A model generated the notes under the pieces. The model was not told the DNA's origin. It made no database searches and worked only from the letters and a program-made list of their open reading frames with translations. A stretch of DNA of 64,000 bases from an uncultured Bilophila sp. (GTDB lineage Bacteria > Desulfobacterota > Desulfovibrionia > Desulfovibrionales > Desulfovibrionaceae): positions 1 through 64,000 of the forward strand of contig CABKMN010000003.1 of assembly GCA_902373525.1 (NCBI GenBank). Direction: 5' to 3'. Shown here piece after piece: positions 1 through 7,424 of the stretch; positions within the stretch are counted from its first letter, which is position 1; the number at the start of each line of letters is the position of its first letter. A program made the translations under genes and the position numbers.

Positions 1-66
1 CCCTTCCCCCGGACCCCCATCCCTCCTTTTTCAAAGATTTTTGACTTTATCGAATCCCTCTTCGCG
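1..66 (+). repeat. Arm of a dispersed inverted-repeat element, copy 1 left
   Basis: A pyrimidine-rich arm ending in TTTATCGAATCCCTCTTC. Similar text occurs at 12961-13030, and as the reverse complement at 13155-13225. The arm is cut by the window edge, so any hairpin to its left is not visible. With the opposite arm at 345-447 it brackets about 280 bp without a convincing gene. Confidence 0.5.
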
Positions 67-144
67 GCGTTCCCTGCGGGCCGGGAGACTGTGCCGGAGT
101 GAAGGGGGGGGGAAATACGCATGTTTTTCTCCTTGATGTGAAGG

Positions 145-178
145 AAAGGCCGGAATGCGCGCATTCCGGCCTTTTTTT
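145..178 (+). terminator. Intrinsic terminator
   Basis: A perfect 13-bp stem (AAGGCCGGAATGC with its complement, 2-nt loop) is followed by seven T residues. It probably ends a transcript that enters from before the window. No gene in this window lies directly upstream. Confidence 0.8.
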
Positions 179-344
179 GTGTATGGTGTGGGAAAAGGGC
201 GTTCTTCGGAGATGTTTTCAATACTTTCGCGGTTTCGTCCGTGAAAGAGGGATGTGTCGTATCGCTTACGAAGGTTCCCGAGAGGCCCGAAACGGACGGA
301 GGACGGCTCCCGATCGGCCCGATCTTACGAAGAGGCTCCGGCTG

Positions 345-447
345 GCGTCCGTTATGAAAGTCTTTGAAGGGAAAGGGGGGAAGTTTGGGGAGGGGAAAGG
401 GAAACGTTCTCCAGAAGGTTTCCCTTTCCCCTCCCCCATTTTTCCCC
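345..447 (+). repeat. Dispersed hairpin repeat, copy 1 right arm
   Basis: A G-rich arm (AAAGTCTTTGAAGGGAAAGG and following) leads into a near-perfect hairpin at 389-445, with TTCTCCAGAAGG at its apex. The same order, arm then hairpin with the TCTCCAGAA apex, recurs at 13165-13280, and inverted at 12920-13030. The hairpin abuts the 3' end of the small minus-strand gene at 449-712, so it may also stop that transcript. Confidence 0.6.
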
Positions 448-448
448 C

Positions 449-712
449 TTACTGCAACGGATCGCCCTCGTCGCGGGTGAACATGCGCCACAGGACGCCG
501 GTGTCGGTGCGCTCGGGGACGACGCGGAGGATGGGGATTTCCTTCCAGATGTAGACGAGGGACTCGTCGGGGTAAACCTCGCACTGCATGTTCTGCATGA
601 TGAGATGCGGGGCGAGGGTTTCGGGGTCCTCCCCGAGGTCCAGAAGCTGTTCGCGGAGGAGTTCCTCCACGCGGGCGGCGACGCCCTTGTCGGTGGGGTA
701 GGTGGCTGACAT
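449..712 (-). CDS. Conserved small protein of unknown function (87 aa)
   Basis: An 87-aa acidic cytosolic protein beginning MSATYPTDKG. It has no signal peptide or membrane segment. The N-terminal half looks helical (ARVEELLREQLLDLGEDPETLAP) and the C-terminal half has beta-like strands (SLVYIWKEIPILRVVPE). It is a single-gene unit, divergent from tRNA-Val and ending at the hairpin repeat at 389-445. Codon use is GC-rich like the core. No recognised family, so no function is assigned. That it is a real gene is inferred from codon bias and isolation. Confidence 0.65.
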   Translation of the reverse strand: MSATYPTDKGVAARVEELLREQLLDLGEDPETLAPHLIMQNMQCEVYPDESLVYIWKEIPILRVVPERTDTGVLWRMFTRDEGDPLQ

Positions 713-861
713 GAGGGGTTCCTGGTTGGGATGAGCGATTGCGTCCGCATGGCATACGCGGAAACATGTTTTTTCTGCCGAATGAATATAAAGAGTTCTA
801 ACGGGTTGGACAAGGGTGATTCTGAAAGGCGAATTTTTTTTCGTAAAAACGAAATTTTTGC

Positions 862-890
862 TTGACGGAAAGGGGGAACCTGCGTAGAAG
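862..890 (+). promoter_or_regulatory. Sigma70-type promoter of tRNA-Val
   Basis: TTGACG at 862-867, a 17-nt spacer, then TAGAAG at 885-890. Transcription would begin about 14 nt before the tRNA. The tRNA-Leu promoter uses the same TAGAAG and a 17-nt spacer. Confidence 0.6.
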
Positions 891-910
891 CAGTTCTCGC
901 ATCACGTTGA

Positions 911-986
911 AGGCGCGTAGCTCAGGTGGCAGAGCACTTCCTTGACACGGAAGGGGTCAGCAGTTCAAGTCTGCTCGTGCCTACCA
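911..986 (+). tRNA. tRNA-Val(GAC)
   Basis: A 76-nt cloverleaf. The acceptor AGGCGCG pairs with CGTGCCT. The anticodon stem CTTCC/GGAAG encloses the loop TTGACAC, giving anticodon GAC. The T-arm is AGCAG-TTCAAGT-CTGCT. The CCA end is encoded. Confidence 0.95.
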
Positions 987-997
987 TAAAGACTCCG

Positions 998-1036
998 AAC
1001 AGGGAGGGAGGATCACCTCCCTCCCTGTTTCTTTTT
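998..1036 (+). terminator. Intrinsic terminator after tRNA-Val
   Basis: The GC-rich stem AACAGGGAGGGAGG / CCTCCCTCCCTGTT is followed by TTCTTTTTG. It separates the tRNA transcript from thrS. Confidence 0.85.
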
Positions 1037-1080
1037 GTGTTTGTCATTCGGAAGGGCTTCAAAGCCAAAAAGGTGTTGTC

Positions 1081-3021
1081 ATGCAAGTCTCAGTGGAAGG
1101 AAAGCTGGTAGAGGTCTCGGACGGGGCGTCCTGTGCGGATGCTTTGAAAGAGGGGCTGAGTGGGAAACGTTTCAAGGCCGCTCTCGCCTGTAAGGTGGGG
1201 GATGCGCTTCTGGACCTGACTGCGCCTGTCCCCGCGACTACCGAGACTCCCGAGCTGACTCCCGTGACCGCCGACTCCGCCGAAGGGCTGAGCCTCATCC
1301 GTCATTCCGCCGCCCATGTCATGGCCGCGGCCGTGAAGAAGTTGTTCCCCGCCGCCAAGGTGACCATCGGTCCCTCCATCGAAAACGGGTTCTACTACGA
1401 CTTCGACGTGGAAAAGCCGTTTTCTCCGGAAGACTTCGAGGCCATCGAAGCGGAAATGCAGCGCATCGTGAACGCCGCCGTTCCGTTCGAACGGATGGAC
1501 ATCTCCAAGGCCGACGCCGTGAAGCTGTTCTCCGACATGGGCGAACCCTACAAGGTCGAACTCATCGAAGGCCTGGAGGACGGGACCATCACCCTGTACA
1601 GAAACGGCGATTTCGTCGATCTGTGCCGTGGGCCGCACATCCCGAACACCGGCTTCGTCAAGGCGTTCAAGCTCCTTTCCGTTGCGGGCGCGTACTGGCG
1701 CGGCGACGAAAAGAACCGGATGCTTTCCCGCATCTACGCCACGGCCTTCGCCGACGCCAAGGACCTCAAGGCCTATCTGAACCGCATTGAGGAAGCCAAG
1801 CGCCGCGACCACCGCAAGCTCGGCAAGGAACTCGAACTGTTCACGTTCCATGAGGACGTCGCTCCGGGCATGGTCTTCTGGCTGCCCAAGGGCATGCTGC
1901 TCCGCACCATTCTGGAAGACTTCCTGCGCCGCGAACACATCAAGCGCGACTACCAGCTCGTGCAGGGGCCGCAGGTTCTGCGTCGCGAACTGTGGGAAAA
2001 GTCCGGCCATTACGCCAACTACCGTGAAAACATGTATTTCACGGAAATCGAAGGCGACATGTACGGGATCAAGCCCATGAACTGCGTTTCGCATATGCTC
2101 ATTTACAATGCGCATCTGCGGAGCTATCGTGAACTTCCCCAGAGATATTTCGAGCTCGGCGTCGTGCACCGTCACGAAAAGTCCGGCGTGCTGCACGGCC
2201 TTCTGCGCGTGCGTCAGTTCACGCAGGACGACGCGCACATCATCTGCGCGCCCGAGCAGCTTGAAGATGAAATCATCGGCGTCATCGCGCTGGTCCGTGA
2301 CCTGATGGCTCTGTTCGGCTTCCAGTACCGTGTGGTCATTTCCACCAAGCCCGCCAAGGCCATCGGCTCCGACGAGGCTTGGGAACTCGCCACCAACGCG
2401 CTGATCAAGGCCGTCGAACGCGCGGGTCTGGCCTACAGCATCAACGCCGGGGACGGCGCCTTCTACGGTCCCAAGATCGACGTGAAGGTGACCGACGCCA
2501 TCGGCCGCGAATGGCAGCTCTCCACCATCCAGTGCGACTTCACGTTGCCGGAACGGTTCGAGCTCGAATACGTGGGACAGGACGGCGAACGCCATCGCCC
2601 GGTTATGGTGCACCGCGCCATTCTGGGATCGCTGGAACGCTTTATCGGGGTGCTCACCGAGCATTACGCCGGAGCTTTCCCCACCTGGCTCGCCCCTGTG
2701 CAGGCCAGGATACTGACTGTTACCGACGCACAGAACGCCTTTGCCGAAGAAGCCCGCGCGGCTTTGCTGAAGCAGGGCATCCGTGCGGAAGTTGATACGC
2801 GCAACGAGAAATTGGGTTTCAAGGTCCGCGAAGCTCAGCTTGCCAAAATTCCGTATATCCTCGTCGTCGGCGACAAGGAAGTGGAAGCCGGCAACGTCAA
2901 TGTCCGCCTGCGTGCCGGAGAAAATCTGGGCGTGAAGTCGCTGGACGAGCTGGTTGACCTGATTCAGGAAGATTGCGCGGAACCGTTCAAACGTGGAGGG
3001 ATGAGCTATCGCTTCTCTTAA
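1081..3021 (+). CDS. thrS: Threonine--tRNA ligase
   Basis: Charges tRNA-Thr with threonine in the cytosol. The 646-aa length is normal for bacterial ThrRS. A TGS domain covers about residues 1-60. The editing domain follows with HSAAHV near residue 80 and CRGPH near 182. The class II catalytic core carries MNC near residue 333 (zinc-ligand Cys), motif 2 as [17 protein letters not shown] and motif 3 as [11 protein letters not shown]. The C-terminal anticodon-binding domain ends the protein. It is the first gene of a thrS-infC-rpmI-rplT cluster, as in many bacteria, and its 3' end overlaps the probable infC initiation region. Confidence 0.97.
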   Translation: MQVSVEGKLVEVSDGASCADALKEGLSGKRFKAALACKVGDALLDLTAPVPATTETPELTPVTADSAEGLSLIRHSAAHVMAAAVKKLFPAAKVTIGPSIENGFYYDFDVEKPFSPEDFEAIEAEMQRIVNAAVPFERMDISKADAVKLFSDMGEPYKVELIEGLEDGTITLYRNGDFVDLCRGPHIPNTGFVKAFKLLSVAGAYWRGDEKNRMLSRIYATAFADAKDLKAYLNRIEEAKRRDHRKLGKELELFTFHEDVAPGMVFWLPKGMLLRTILEDFLRREHIKRDYQLVQGPQVLRRELWEKSGHYANYRENMYFTEIEGDMYGIKPMNCVSHMLIYNAHLRSYRELPQRYFELGVVHRHEKSGVLHGLLRVRQFTQDDAHIICAPEQLEDEIIGVIALVRDLMALFGFQYRVVISTKPAKAIGSDEAWELATNALIKAVERAGLAYSINAGDGAFYGPKIDVKVTDAIGREWQLSTIQCDFTLPERFELEYVGQDGERHRPVMVHRAILGSLERFIGVLTEHYAGAFPTWLAPVQARILTVTDAQNAFAEEARAALLKQGIRAEVDTRNEKLGFKVREAQLAKIPYILVVGDKEVEAGNVNVRLRAGENLGVKSLDELVDLIQEDCAEPFKRGGMSYRFS

Positions 3022-3595
3022 TGCAAAGCCTCGTCGGGATATGCCCCAGGACGGCGTGCGCCGGAACGAACAGATTCGCGCCCGCGAATTGCGGGTGATT
3101 GGCCCCGAGGGCGAACAGCTTGGTATTCTGGGCCGGAACGAAGCTATTGCCATGGCCAAGGAACACGGGCTTGATCTGGTTGAGGTCGCCGCTACGGCTG
3201 ATCCGCCGGTCTGTCGCGTGATGGACTACGGCAAGTTCAAGTACGAGACGCAGAAGAAGAAGCAGGAGGCCAAGAAACGCCAGACCGTGGTGCAGATCAA
3301 GGAAATCAAGGTTCGTCCCAAGACCGACGACCACGATTTCGAGACCAAGGTCCGGCATATCAGGCGATTCCTGGAGGACGGAGACCGCGTCAAGGTGACG
3401 GTCTTTTTCCGCGGACGTGAAATCGTCCATAAGGATCGCGGGCTGAGCATCCTCGAACGTGTCATCGCCGACACCAAGGACGTGGCCAAGGTGGAACAGG
3501 ACCCGAGGGCCGAAGGACGTACTCTCCAGATGCTGCTGACGCCGCTGCCGAAGCGCACGGGCGGTCAGGAAGCTCCGGCGGCTTCGGAAGAATAG
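3008..3595 (+). CDS. infC: Translation initiation factor IF-3, probable AUC start
   Basis: IF-3 binds the 30S subunit and proofreads initiator tRNA and start codons. The N-domain motif [16 protein letters not shown], the lysine-rich linker [10 protein letters not shown] and the C-domain motif [17 protein letters not shown] are all visible. The first in-frame ATG (3041) has no Shine-Dalgarno sequence. An in-frame ATC at 3008 lies exactly 7 nt after GGAGGG (2995-3000) and would add 11 residues, giving 195 aa. infC is known for non-AUG starts used in autoregulation, and the Myxococcus homologue is reported to start at AUC. The start is therefore inferred; if wrong, the gene runs 3041-3595 (184 aa). 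It overlaps the thrS end. Confidence 0.9.
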   Translation: MASLNAKPRRDMPQDGVRRNEQIRARELRVIGPEGEQLGILGRNEAIAMAKEHGLDLVEVAATADPPVCRVMDYGKFKYETQKKKQEAKKRQTVVQIKEIKVRPKTDDHDFETKVRHIRRFLEDGDRVKVTVFFRGREIVHKDRGLSILERVIADTKDVAKVEQDPRAEGRTLQMLLTPLPKRTGGQEAPAASEE

Positions 3596-3717
3596 TTTCG
3601 CTTGCCAAGAACGCCCAAATAGGCCATTATTCGCGTTCCGCTTCCGGGTTGAACGCGGTGGGGTGTCGTGCCCCATAAGGATTTCCGTGAGACAGATCCT
3701 CAAGTCAGGAGTTGACC

Positions 3718-3915
3718 ATGCCTAAGATCAAGACCAGACGTTGTGCCGCCAAGCGGTTTTCCACCACTGGCTCCGGCAAGTTCAAACGTCGCAGACAGAA
3801 CCTGCGTCACATCCTCACCAAGAAGGATGCCAAGCGCAAGATGCGTTTGGGCCAGGGCGCTCTGGTGGATGCCACCAACGTGAAGGCTGTTCGTCGGATG
3901 ATGCCCTACGCCTAA
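3718..3915 (+). CDS. rpmI: 50S ribosomal protein L35
   Basis: A 65-aa, very basic protein starting [20 protein letters not shown], the L35 signature, and ending RMMPYA. ATG at 3718 is chosen because AGGAG lies just upstream; an in-frame TTG at 3712 overlaps that ribosome-binding site. It sits between infC and rplT as usual. The 122-nt infC-rpmI gap is where L20-mediated translational control acts in other bacteria, but no specific leader structure is claimed here. Confidence 0.97.
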   Translation: MPKIKTRRCAAKRFSTTGSGKFKRRRQNLRHILTKKDAKRKMRLGQGALVDATNVKAVRRMMPYA

Positions 3916-4004
3916 GCGCGTAGCGTGTCTCTATACCCTTTTTGCACTCGGCTGGCATGATCTCCGCCTCGCCGGGTTCCCAATAAGCATCGGAGGATAA
4001 TTCC

Positions 4005-4358
4005 ATGCGCGTGAAGAGAGGTCTTGCTGCCCACCGTCGGCACAAGAAATATTTGGATATGGCGAAAGGCTTCCGCGGAGGCCGCAGCCGTTTGTATCGT
4101 ACCGCTCGTGAAGCTGTCGAACGTTCGCTCGCGTACGCCTTTGTGGGCCGTAAGCAGCGGAAGCGCGAATTCCGCAAGCTGTGGATTCTGCGCATCAACG
4201 CCGGTGCCCGTGAAAACGGCCTGTCCTACTCCAAGCTGATGTTTGGACTGTCTCAGGCCGGTGTGGCCCTGAACCGCAAGGTTCTGGCCGATCTCGCCGT
4301 GCGCCAGAAGGAAGATTTCGCCAAGCTGGTCGAACTGGCCAAGACGAAGCTCGCCTAG
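4005..4358 (+). CDS. rplT: 50S ribosomal protein L20
   Basis: A 117-aa basic protein of standard L20 length, starting [17 protein letters not shown], with the 23S-binding stretch [20 protein letters not shown] lies 7-8 nt before the ATG. L20 is essential for early 50S assembly and in model species represses its own operon. It is the last gene of the thrS-infC-rpmI-rplT cluster. Hairpins downstream at 4393-4415 (no T-run) and 4494-4525 (T-run) probably end the operon. Confidence 0.97.
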   Translation: MRVKRGLAAHRRHKKYLDMAKGFRGGRSRLYRTAREAVERSLAYAFVGRKQRKREFRKLWILRINAGARENGLSYSKLMFGLSQAGVALNRKVLADLAVRQKEDFAKLVELAKTKLA

Positions 4359-4493
4359 GCGAGTCAGGCGAATCTGCAAGTAAGGAAGCAAGGCAGGAAC
4401 CCGACCTGGTTCCTGCTCCAGTGAATATACAAGGTCGATGCGATGGGTCTCTCACGGAACCATCTGATCGGAAACAATCCGGTTGCACGACAG

Positions 4494-4530
4494 GCCGCGC
4501 TCCGTCCGTTTGGACGGGGTGCGGCTTTTG
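4494..4530 (+). terminator. Intrinsic terminator of the thrS-rplT operon
   Basis: A stem of about 14 bp (GCCGCGCTCCGTCC / GGACGGGGTGCGGC, loop GTTT) followed by TTTTG. A weaker 9-bp hairpin at 4393-4415 lies between it and rplT. Confidence 0.75.
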
Positions 4531-4659
4531 CGTTAACGGCGGTGTCGGTTTCCGGGGCGTTTCGGCAGGGCTGGCTTGAGGCGTGCGCTGCCGACCGGGC
4601 GATCTTGGGTATCCTGAGAGCACGCAGTTGATTGTTGGCGCTTCGTCACATAAATGACA

Positions 4660-4695
4660 AAAGCCCTCCCGCATGATTGGGGGAGGGCTCTTTTC
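4660..4695 (+). terminator. Bidirectional-looking terminator hairpin
   Basis: AAAAGCCCTCCC and GGGAGGGCTCTTTT form the stem around a short loop, with A and T tracts on both sides. It lies between the plus-strand rplT transcript and the convergent minus-strand gene at 4807-5610. Confidence 0.7.
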
Positions 4696-4806
4696 TGGTT
4701 GAGACGGTTCGTGGTGGTTTTCCAGCCTTGCCGCTCGTCTCAGAAAACGGATGGAGCGGGGCGGCTTCCCGATAAGGTAAAGGGGGGCCCGCCCGCCGAA
4801 GGCGGA

Positions 4807-5610
4807 TCAGTACAGGAACACCGCTCCGACCGCGATAAGAACCGCGAGCAACAGGCACACGATGAAGCAGCCGAACGGCTTTTTCTTTGCCGTGGGCTTT
4901 TTCGCATCCGCGGACGCCTGCGGTGCGGACGGGGGCGAGGCTGCGGCCTGCTCTTTTTTTTCCACGAATTCCTGCAACTCCTGGGTGAACACCTGTTTCC
5001 AGTCCTCGAACCAGCGGTCCGGGCGCTGGCGTTGGCGTTCCTGCTCCAGATACTTGCCGAGCACATTGAGGTCCGTGGTGCCCGCCGGGATGCCGGAGGT
5101 GTCCAACGGATAGAAGGACGCGGTGATTTCGGAGGACAACTGCGTGAAATATTTCATGCTGTGCTTGTCTTCCTGAATGACGCCGGAAAGATAGAGCAGC
5201 TTGGCGCAGGCTTCGATGTTTCGCCTGTTCAGGTGGCAGTGGGTGAGGTTCACATAAAAATTGTCGGAATTCAGCTCGATGAACGACCCCAAATACTGGC
5301 AGCATCCCGCCACCCACGCGGAAAATTCCTTGTCGAAATCTTTTTTGATCTGGATGAAGGTCACCACGGGATGCTCGTCCAGCTCGTCCAGAAACGTGCC
5401 GGGAAGCGAGTAGGGAGCGGGGAAGGACGGCAGCTTGGCGGGGGCGCGCCGCATGTCGGCGGCCGTGTTCAGGGACTCCCGCGCGAGCTTCTTGATGGCT
5501 TCGGGATCGATGAGCGTCTGCTTGTACTCGTAGGGCAGCGAGTCGAATTCTTCCCGTTTGTCTTCCGGAAGGCTGTTTCGGAATTCCGCAATCCGTTCAT
5601 CCTGATCCAT
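4807..5610 (-). CDS. C-tail-anchored protein of unknown function (267 aa)
   Basis: Begins MDQDERIAEFRNSLPEDKRE. ATG at 5610 is chosen because AGGTG lies just upstream and the reading frame further upstream runs through non-coding repeats. A soluble, largely helical domain covers residues 1-210. An Ala/Pro/Lys-rich linker follows, and one hydrophobic segment (CFIVCLLLAVLIAVGAVFLY) forms the very C-terminus. That layout fits a tail-anchored membrane protein with its bulk in the cytosol. No catalytic motif or known domain was recognised. It stands alone, convergent with rplT. Confidence 0.7.
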   Translation of the reverse strand: MDQDERIAEFRNSLPEDKREEFDSLPYEYKQTLIDPEAIKKLARESLNTAADMRRAPAKLPSFPAPYSLPGTFLDELDEHPVVTFIQIKKDFDKEFSAWVAGCCQYLGSFIELNSDNFYVNLTHCHLNRRNIEACAKLLYLSGVIQEDKHSMKYFTQLSSEITASFYPLDTSGIPAGTTDLNVLGKYLEQERQRQRPDRWFEDWKQVFTQELQEFVEKKEQAAASPPSAPQASADAKKPTAKKKPFGCFIVCLLLAVLIAVGAVFLY

Positions 5611-5751
5611 GATGCACCTGTGTGGCTGAGGGGAACCCTGAGGGCGGGCGTGCCGGGCCGTGGGAGGGCCCGTGAAATGAGGTTCGCCGAACATACCCGA
5701 GAACGGTCTTTCTGACAACAGATGGCTTGCTATTCTGCGGTGCTTGGGAAT

Positions 5752-6136
5752 GTTTTCCCACACGCGCCGGATGTGAGGGGCTGGCCCCGTTTGGACGGTG
5801 TCGGCTCTTGGTTTCCCGTGTGGCCCGGACACGGGCAGACCGGCCATCGCGGAGGTCTCTTCGAGTGATGCTTTCCCGTGTGCGCCCGGACGCGGGTGGG
5901 ATACGTCGCATGTTACTCCGCCGTAAGCATGATTTTCCGTGCGCCCGGATGCGGGGGGGCCAGCCCTACCATGCCCTCCCTCGCATTGTTTTCCGTGAGG
6001 GCTCAGATGCGGGGACGCAATGATGGACGTAGGGGGTTCGACCTTGTGGTTTTCCCTGTGCGCCCGGATGCGGGCGTCGATAAGACCGCTGCCCCGGTTC
6101 GCTTCATGTTGTTCCGTGCGGTACCCGAAGTGGGTG
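5752..6136. repeat. Seven degenerate palindromic repeats at about 60-bp period (CRISPR-like)
   Basis: Seven copies of roughly TTTTCCCGTGYGCCCGGAYG plus CGGG. The anchor CCGGA or its variant falls at 5767, 5825, 5886, 5945, 6003, 6064 and 6125, giving spacings of 58, 61, 59, 58, 61 and 61 bp. Copies 2 and 3 form 7-bp stems (CCCGTGT with ACACGGG or ACGCGGG). The sequences between repeats are unrelated to each other. The spacing is not a multiple of three, so this is not a coding repeat. A weaker eighth copy may lie at 5681-5706. Period and stem resemble a type I-E CRISPR array, but the repeats are divergent and no cas gene is in the window. Confidence 0.5.
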
Positions 6137-6301
6137 GCCGATCCACAGCCGTCGGGGACGCGGAAGGGGGAAGGCGCGGGTTCCCGGATGGTCGATTTAC
6201 AAGGCACCGCTGGTATGCTAAACTGCTTTTTCTTGTTGTAGACGTCGTCTTTTTGAGCATGTAATCGCGCAAAGTGTAACGAAATTTTTAGGTTGTCATA
6301 G

Positions 6302-7339
6302 ATGGACCTTCTTACGGAACTCGAAAGCCTGATCCCGGAACTCGAAAAGGGCCTGGATCAGGCTTCTTCGTTGCAGGAAATGGAAACGCTCCGGGTGGAA
6401 TTCCTCGGACGCAAAGGGCGTATCGCCCATATCATGGCTCACCTTCCCGAGCTTGAGCCCGCGCAGCGTCCGCTGCTGGGGCAGACCGCCAACCGCGTGA
6501 AGGAAAGCCTCACCGCCCAGTTCGAAGCCAAGAAGGCCGCGCTGGACGCCGCCGAGGAAGCCGCCGCGCTGGCCCGCTTCGACGCCGGGTTGCCCGGACG
6601 TTTGCCGTGGCGCGGTTCGCTGCACCCCGTTACGATGGTGATGGAAGAAATCTGCAACATCTTCAAGGGGCTTGGCTACGACATCGTGTCCGGTCCCGAG
6701 GTGGAGACGGATTACTACTGTTTCGAGGCGCTCAACATCCCGCCGGAACACCCCGCCCGCGACATGCAGGATACCCTGTATGTGTCCGACGGCATCGTGC
6801 TGCGTACGCACACCTCGCCGTTGCAGGTGCGGACCATGCTCCGGCAGAAGCCCCCGGTCGCGGTCGTCGCGCCGGGCCGCGTGTACCGCCGCGACTCGGA
6901 CATCACCCACACGCCCATGTTCCATCAGGTGGAAGGGCTGCTTGTTGACAAGCATGTGACCATGGCCGACCTGCGCGGCACGCTCACGGCGTTCATGCGC
7001 GAAGTGTTCGGTTCCGATACCCGCATCCGTTTCCGCCCGAGCTTCTTCCCGTTTACGGAACCCAGCGCCGAAGCCGACATTTCCTGCTGCATGTGCGGCG
7101 GAAAGGGCCACATCAACGGCACGACCTGCCGGGTGTGCAAGGGCACCGGCTGGCTGGAAATCCTCGGCTGCGGCATGGTTGATCCCGAAGTCTTCAAGGC
7201 TGTGGACTATGATCCCGAAGAAGTCACCGGGTTCGCCTTCGGCCTCGGCGTGGAACGCATCGCGATGCTCAAGTACGGCATCGGCGATCTGCGGATGTTC
7301 TTCGAGAACGACGTGCGTTTCCTCGGCCAGTTCGCCTAG
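6302..7339 (+). CDS. pheS: Phenylalanine--tRNA ligase alpha subunit
   Basis: The catalytic subunit of the alpha2-beta2 PheRS; 345 aa is normal. The N-terminal coiled coil lies at about residues 1-90. The class II core has [10 protein letters not shown], motif 2 [20 protein letters not shown] and motif 3 around [10 protein letters not shown]. The stretch [20 protein letters not shown] holds five cysteines before the last strands, as in other PheS of this type. pheT follows after 85 nt, the usual order. No leader-peptide attenuator was recognised upstream. Confidence 0.97.
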   Translation: MDLLTELESLIPELEKGLDQASSLQEMETLRVEFLGRKGRIAHIMAHLPELEPAQRPLLGQTANRVKESLTAQFEAKKAALDAAEEAAALARFDAGLPGRLPWRGSLHPVTMVMEEICNIFKGLGYDIVSGPEVETDYYCFEALNIPPEHPARDMQDTLYVSDGIVLRTHTSPLQVRTMLRQKPPVAVVAPGRVYRRDSDITHTPMFHQVEGLLVDKHVTMADLRGTLTAFMREVFGSDTRIRFRPSFFPFTEPSAEADISCCMCGGKGHINGTTCRVCKGTGWLEILGCGMVDPEVFKAVDYDPEEVTGFAFGLGVERIAMLKYGIGDLRMFFENDVRFLGQFA

Positions 7340-7424
7340 GCGGCTTTTTTGAAGCAAGGCGCTCCCGGAGCACGGGGGCGCGGTTCCGTGCGGGGCTTTC
7401 CCCGGCGGTTTTAGAGGGATTACA

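Noticed and set aside
99..554. 151-codon plus-strand frame near the window start
   Set aside because: It runs through a terminator and a hairpin repeat and overlaps the better minus-strand gene.
1090..3159. 689-codon open frame antisense to thrS
   Set aside because: Typical mirror frame in GC-rich coding DNA; the plus strand holds an unmistakable ThrRS.
5681..5706. Eighth repeat of the CRISPR-like array
   Set aside because: Only loosely similar and 70 bp, not about 60 bp, from the next copy.
5611..6207. Upstream extension of the gene at 4807-5610 through the repeat array, with PASGRT-like peptides
   Set aside because: The repeats are not spaced in multiples of three, and a ribosome-binding site lies before ATG 5610.
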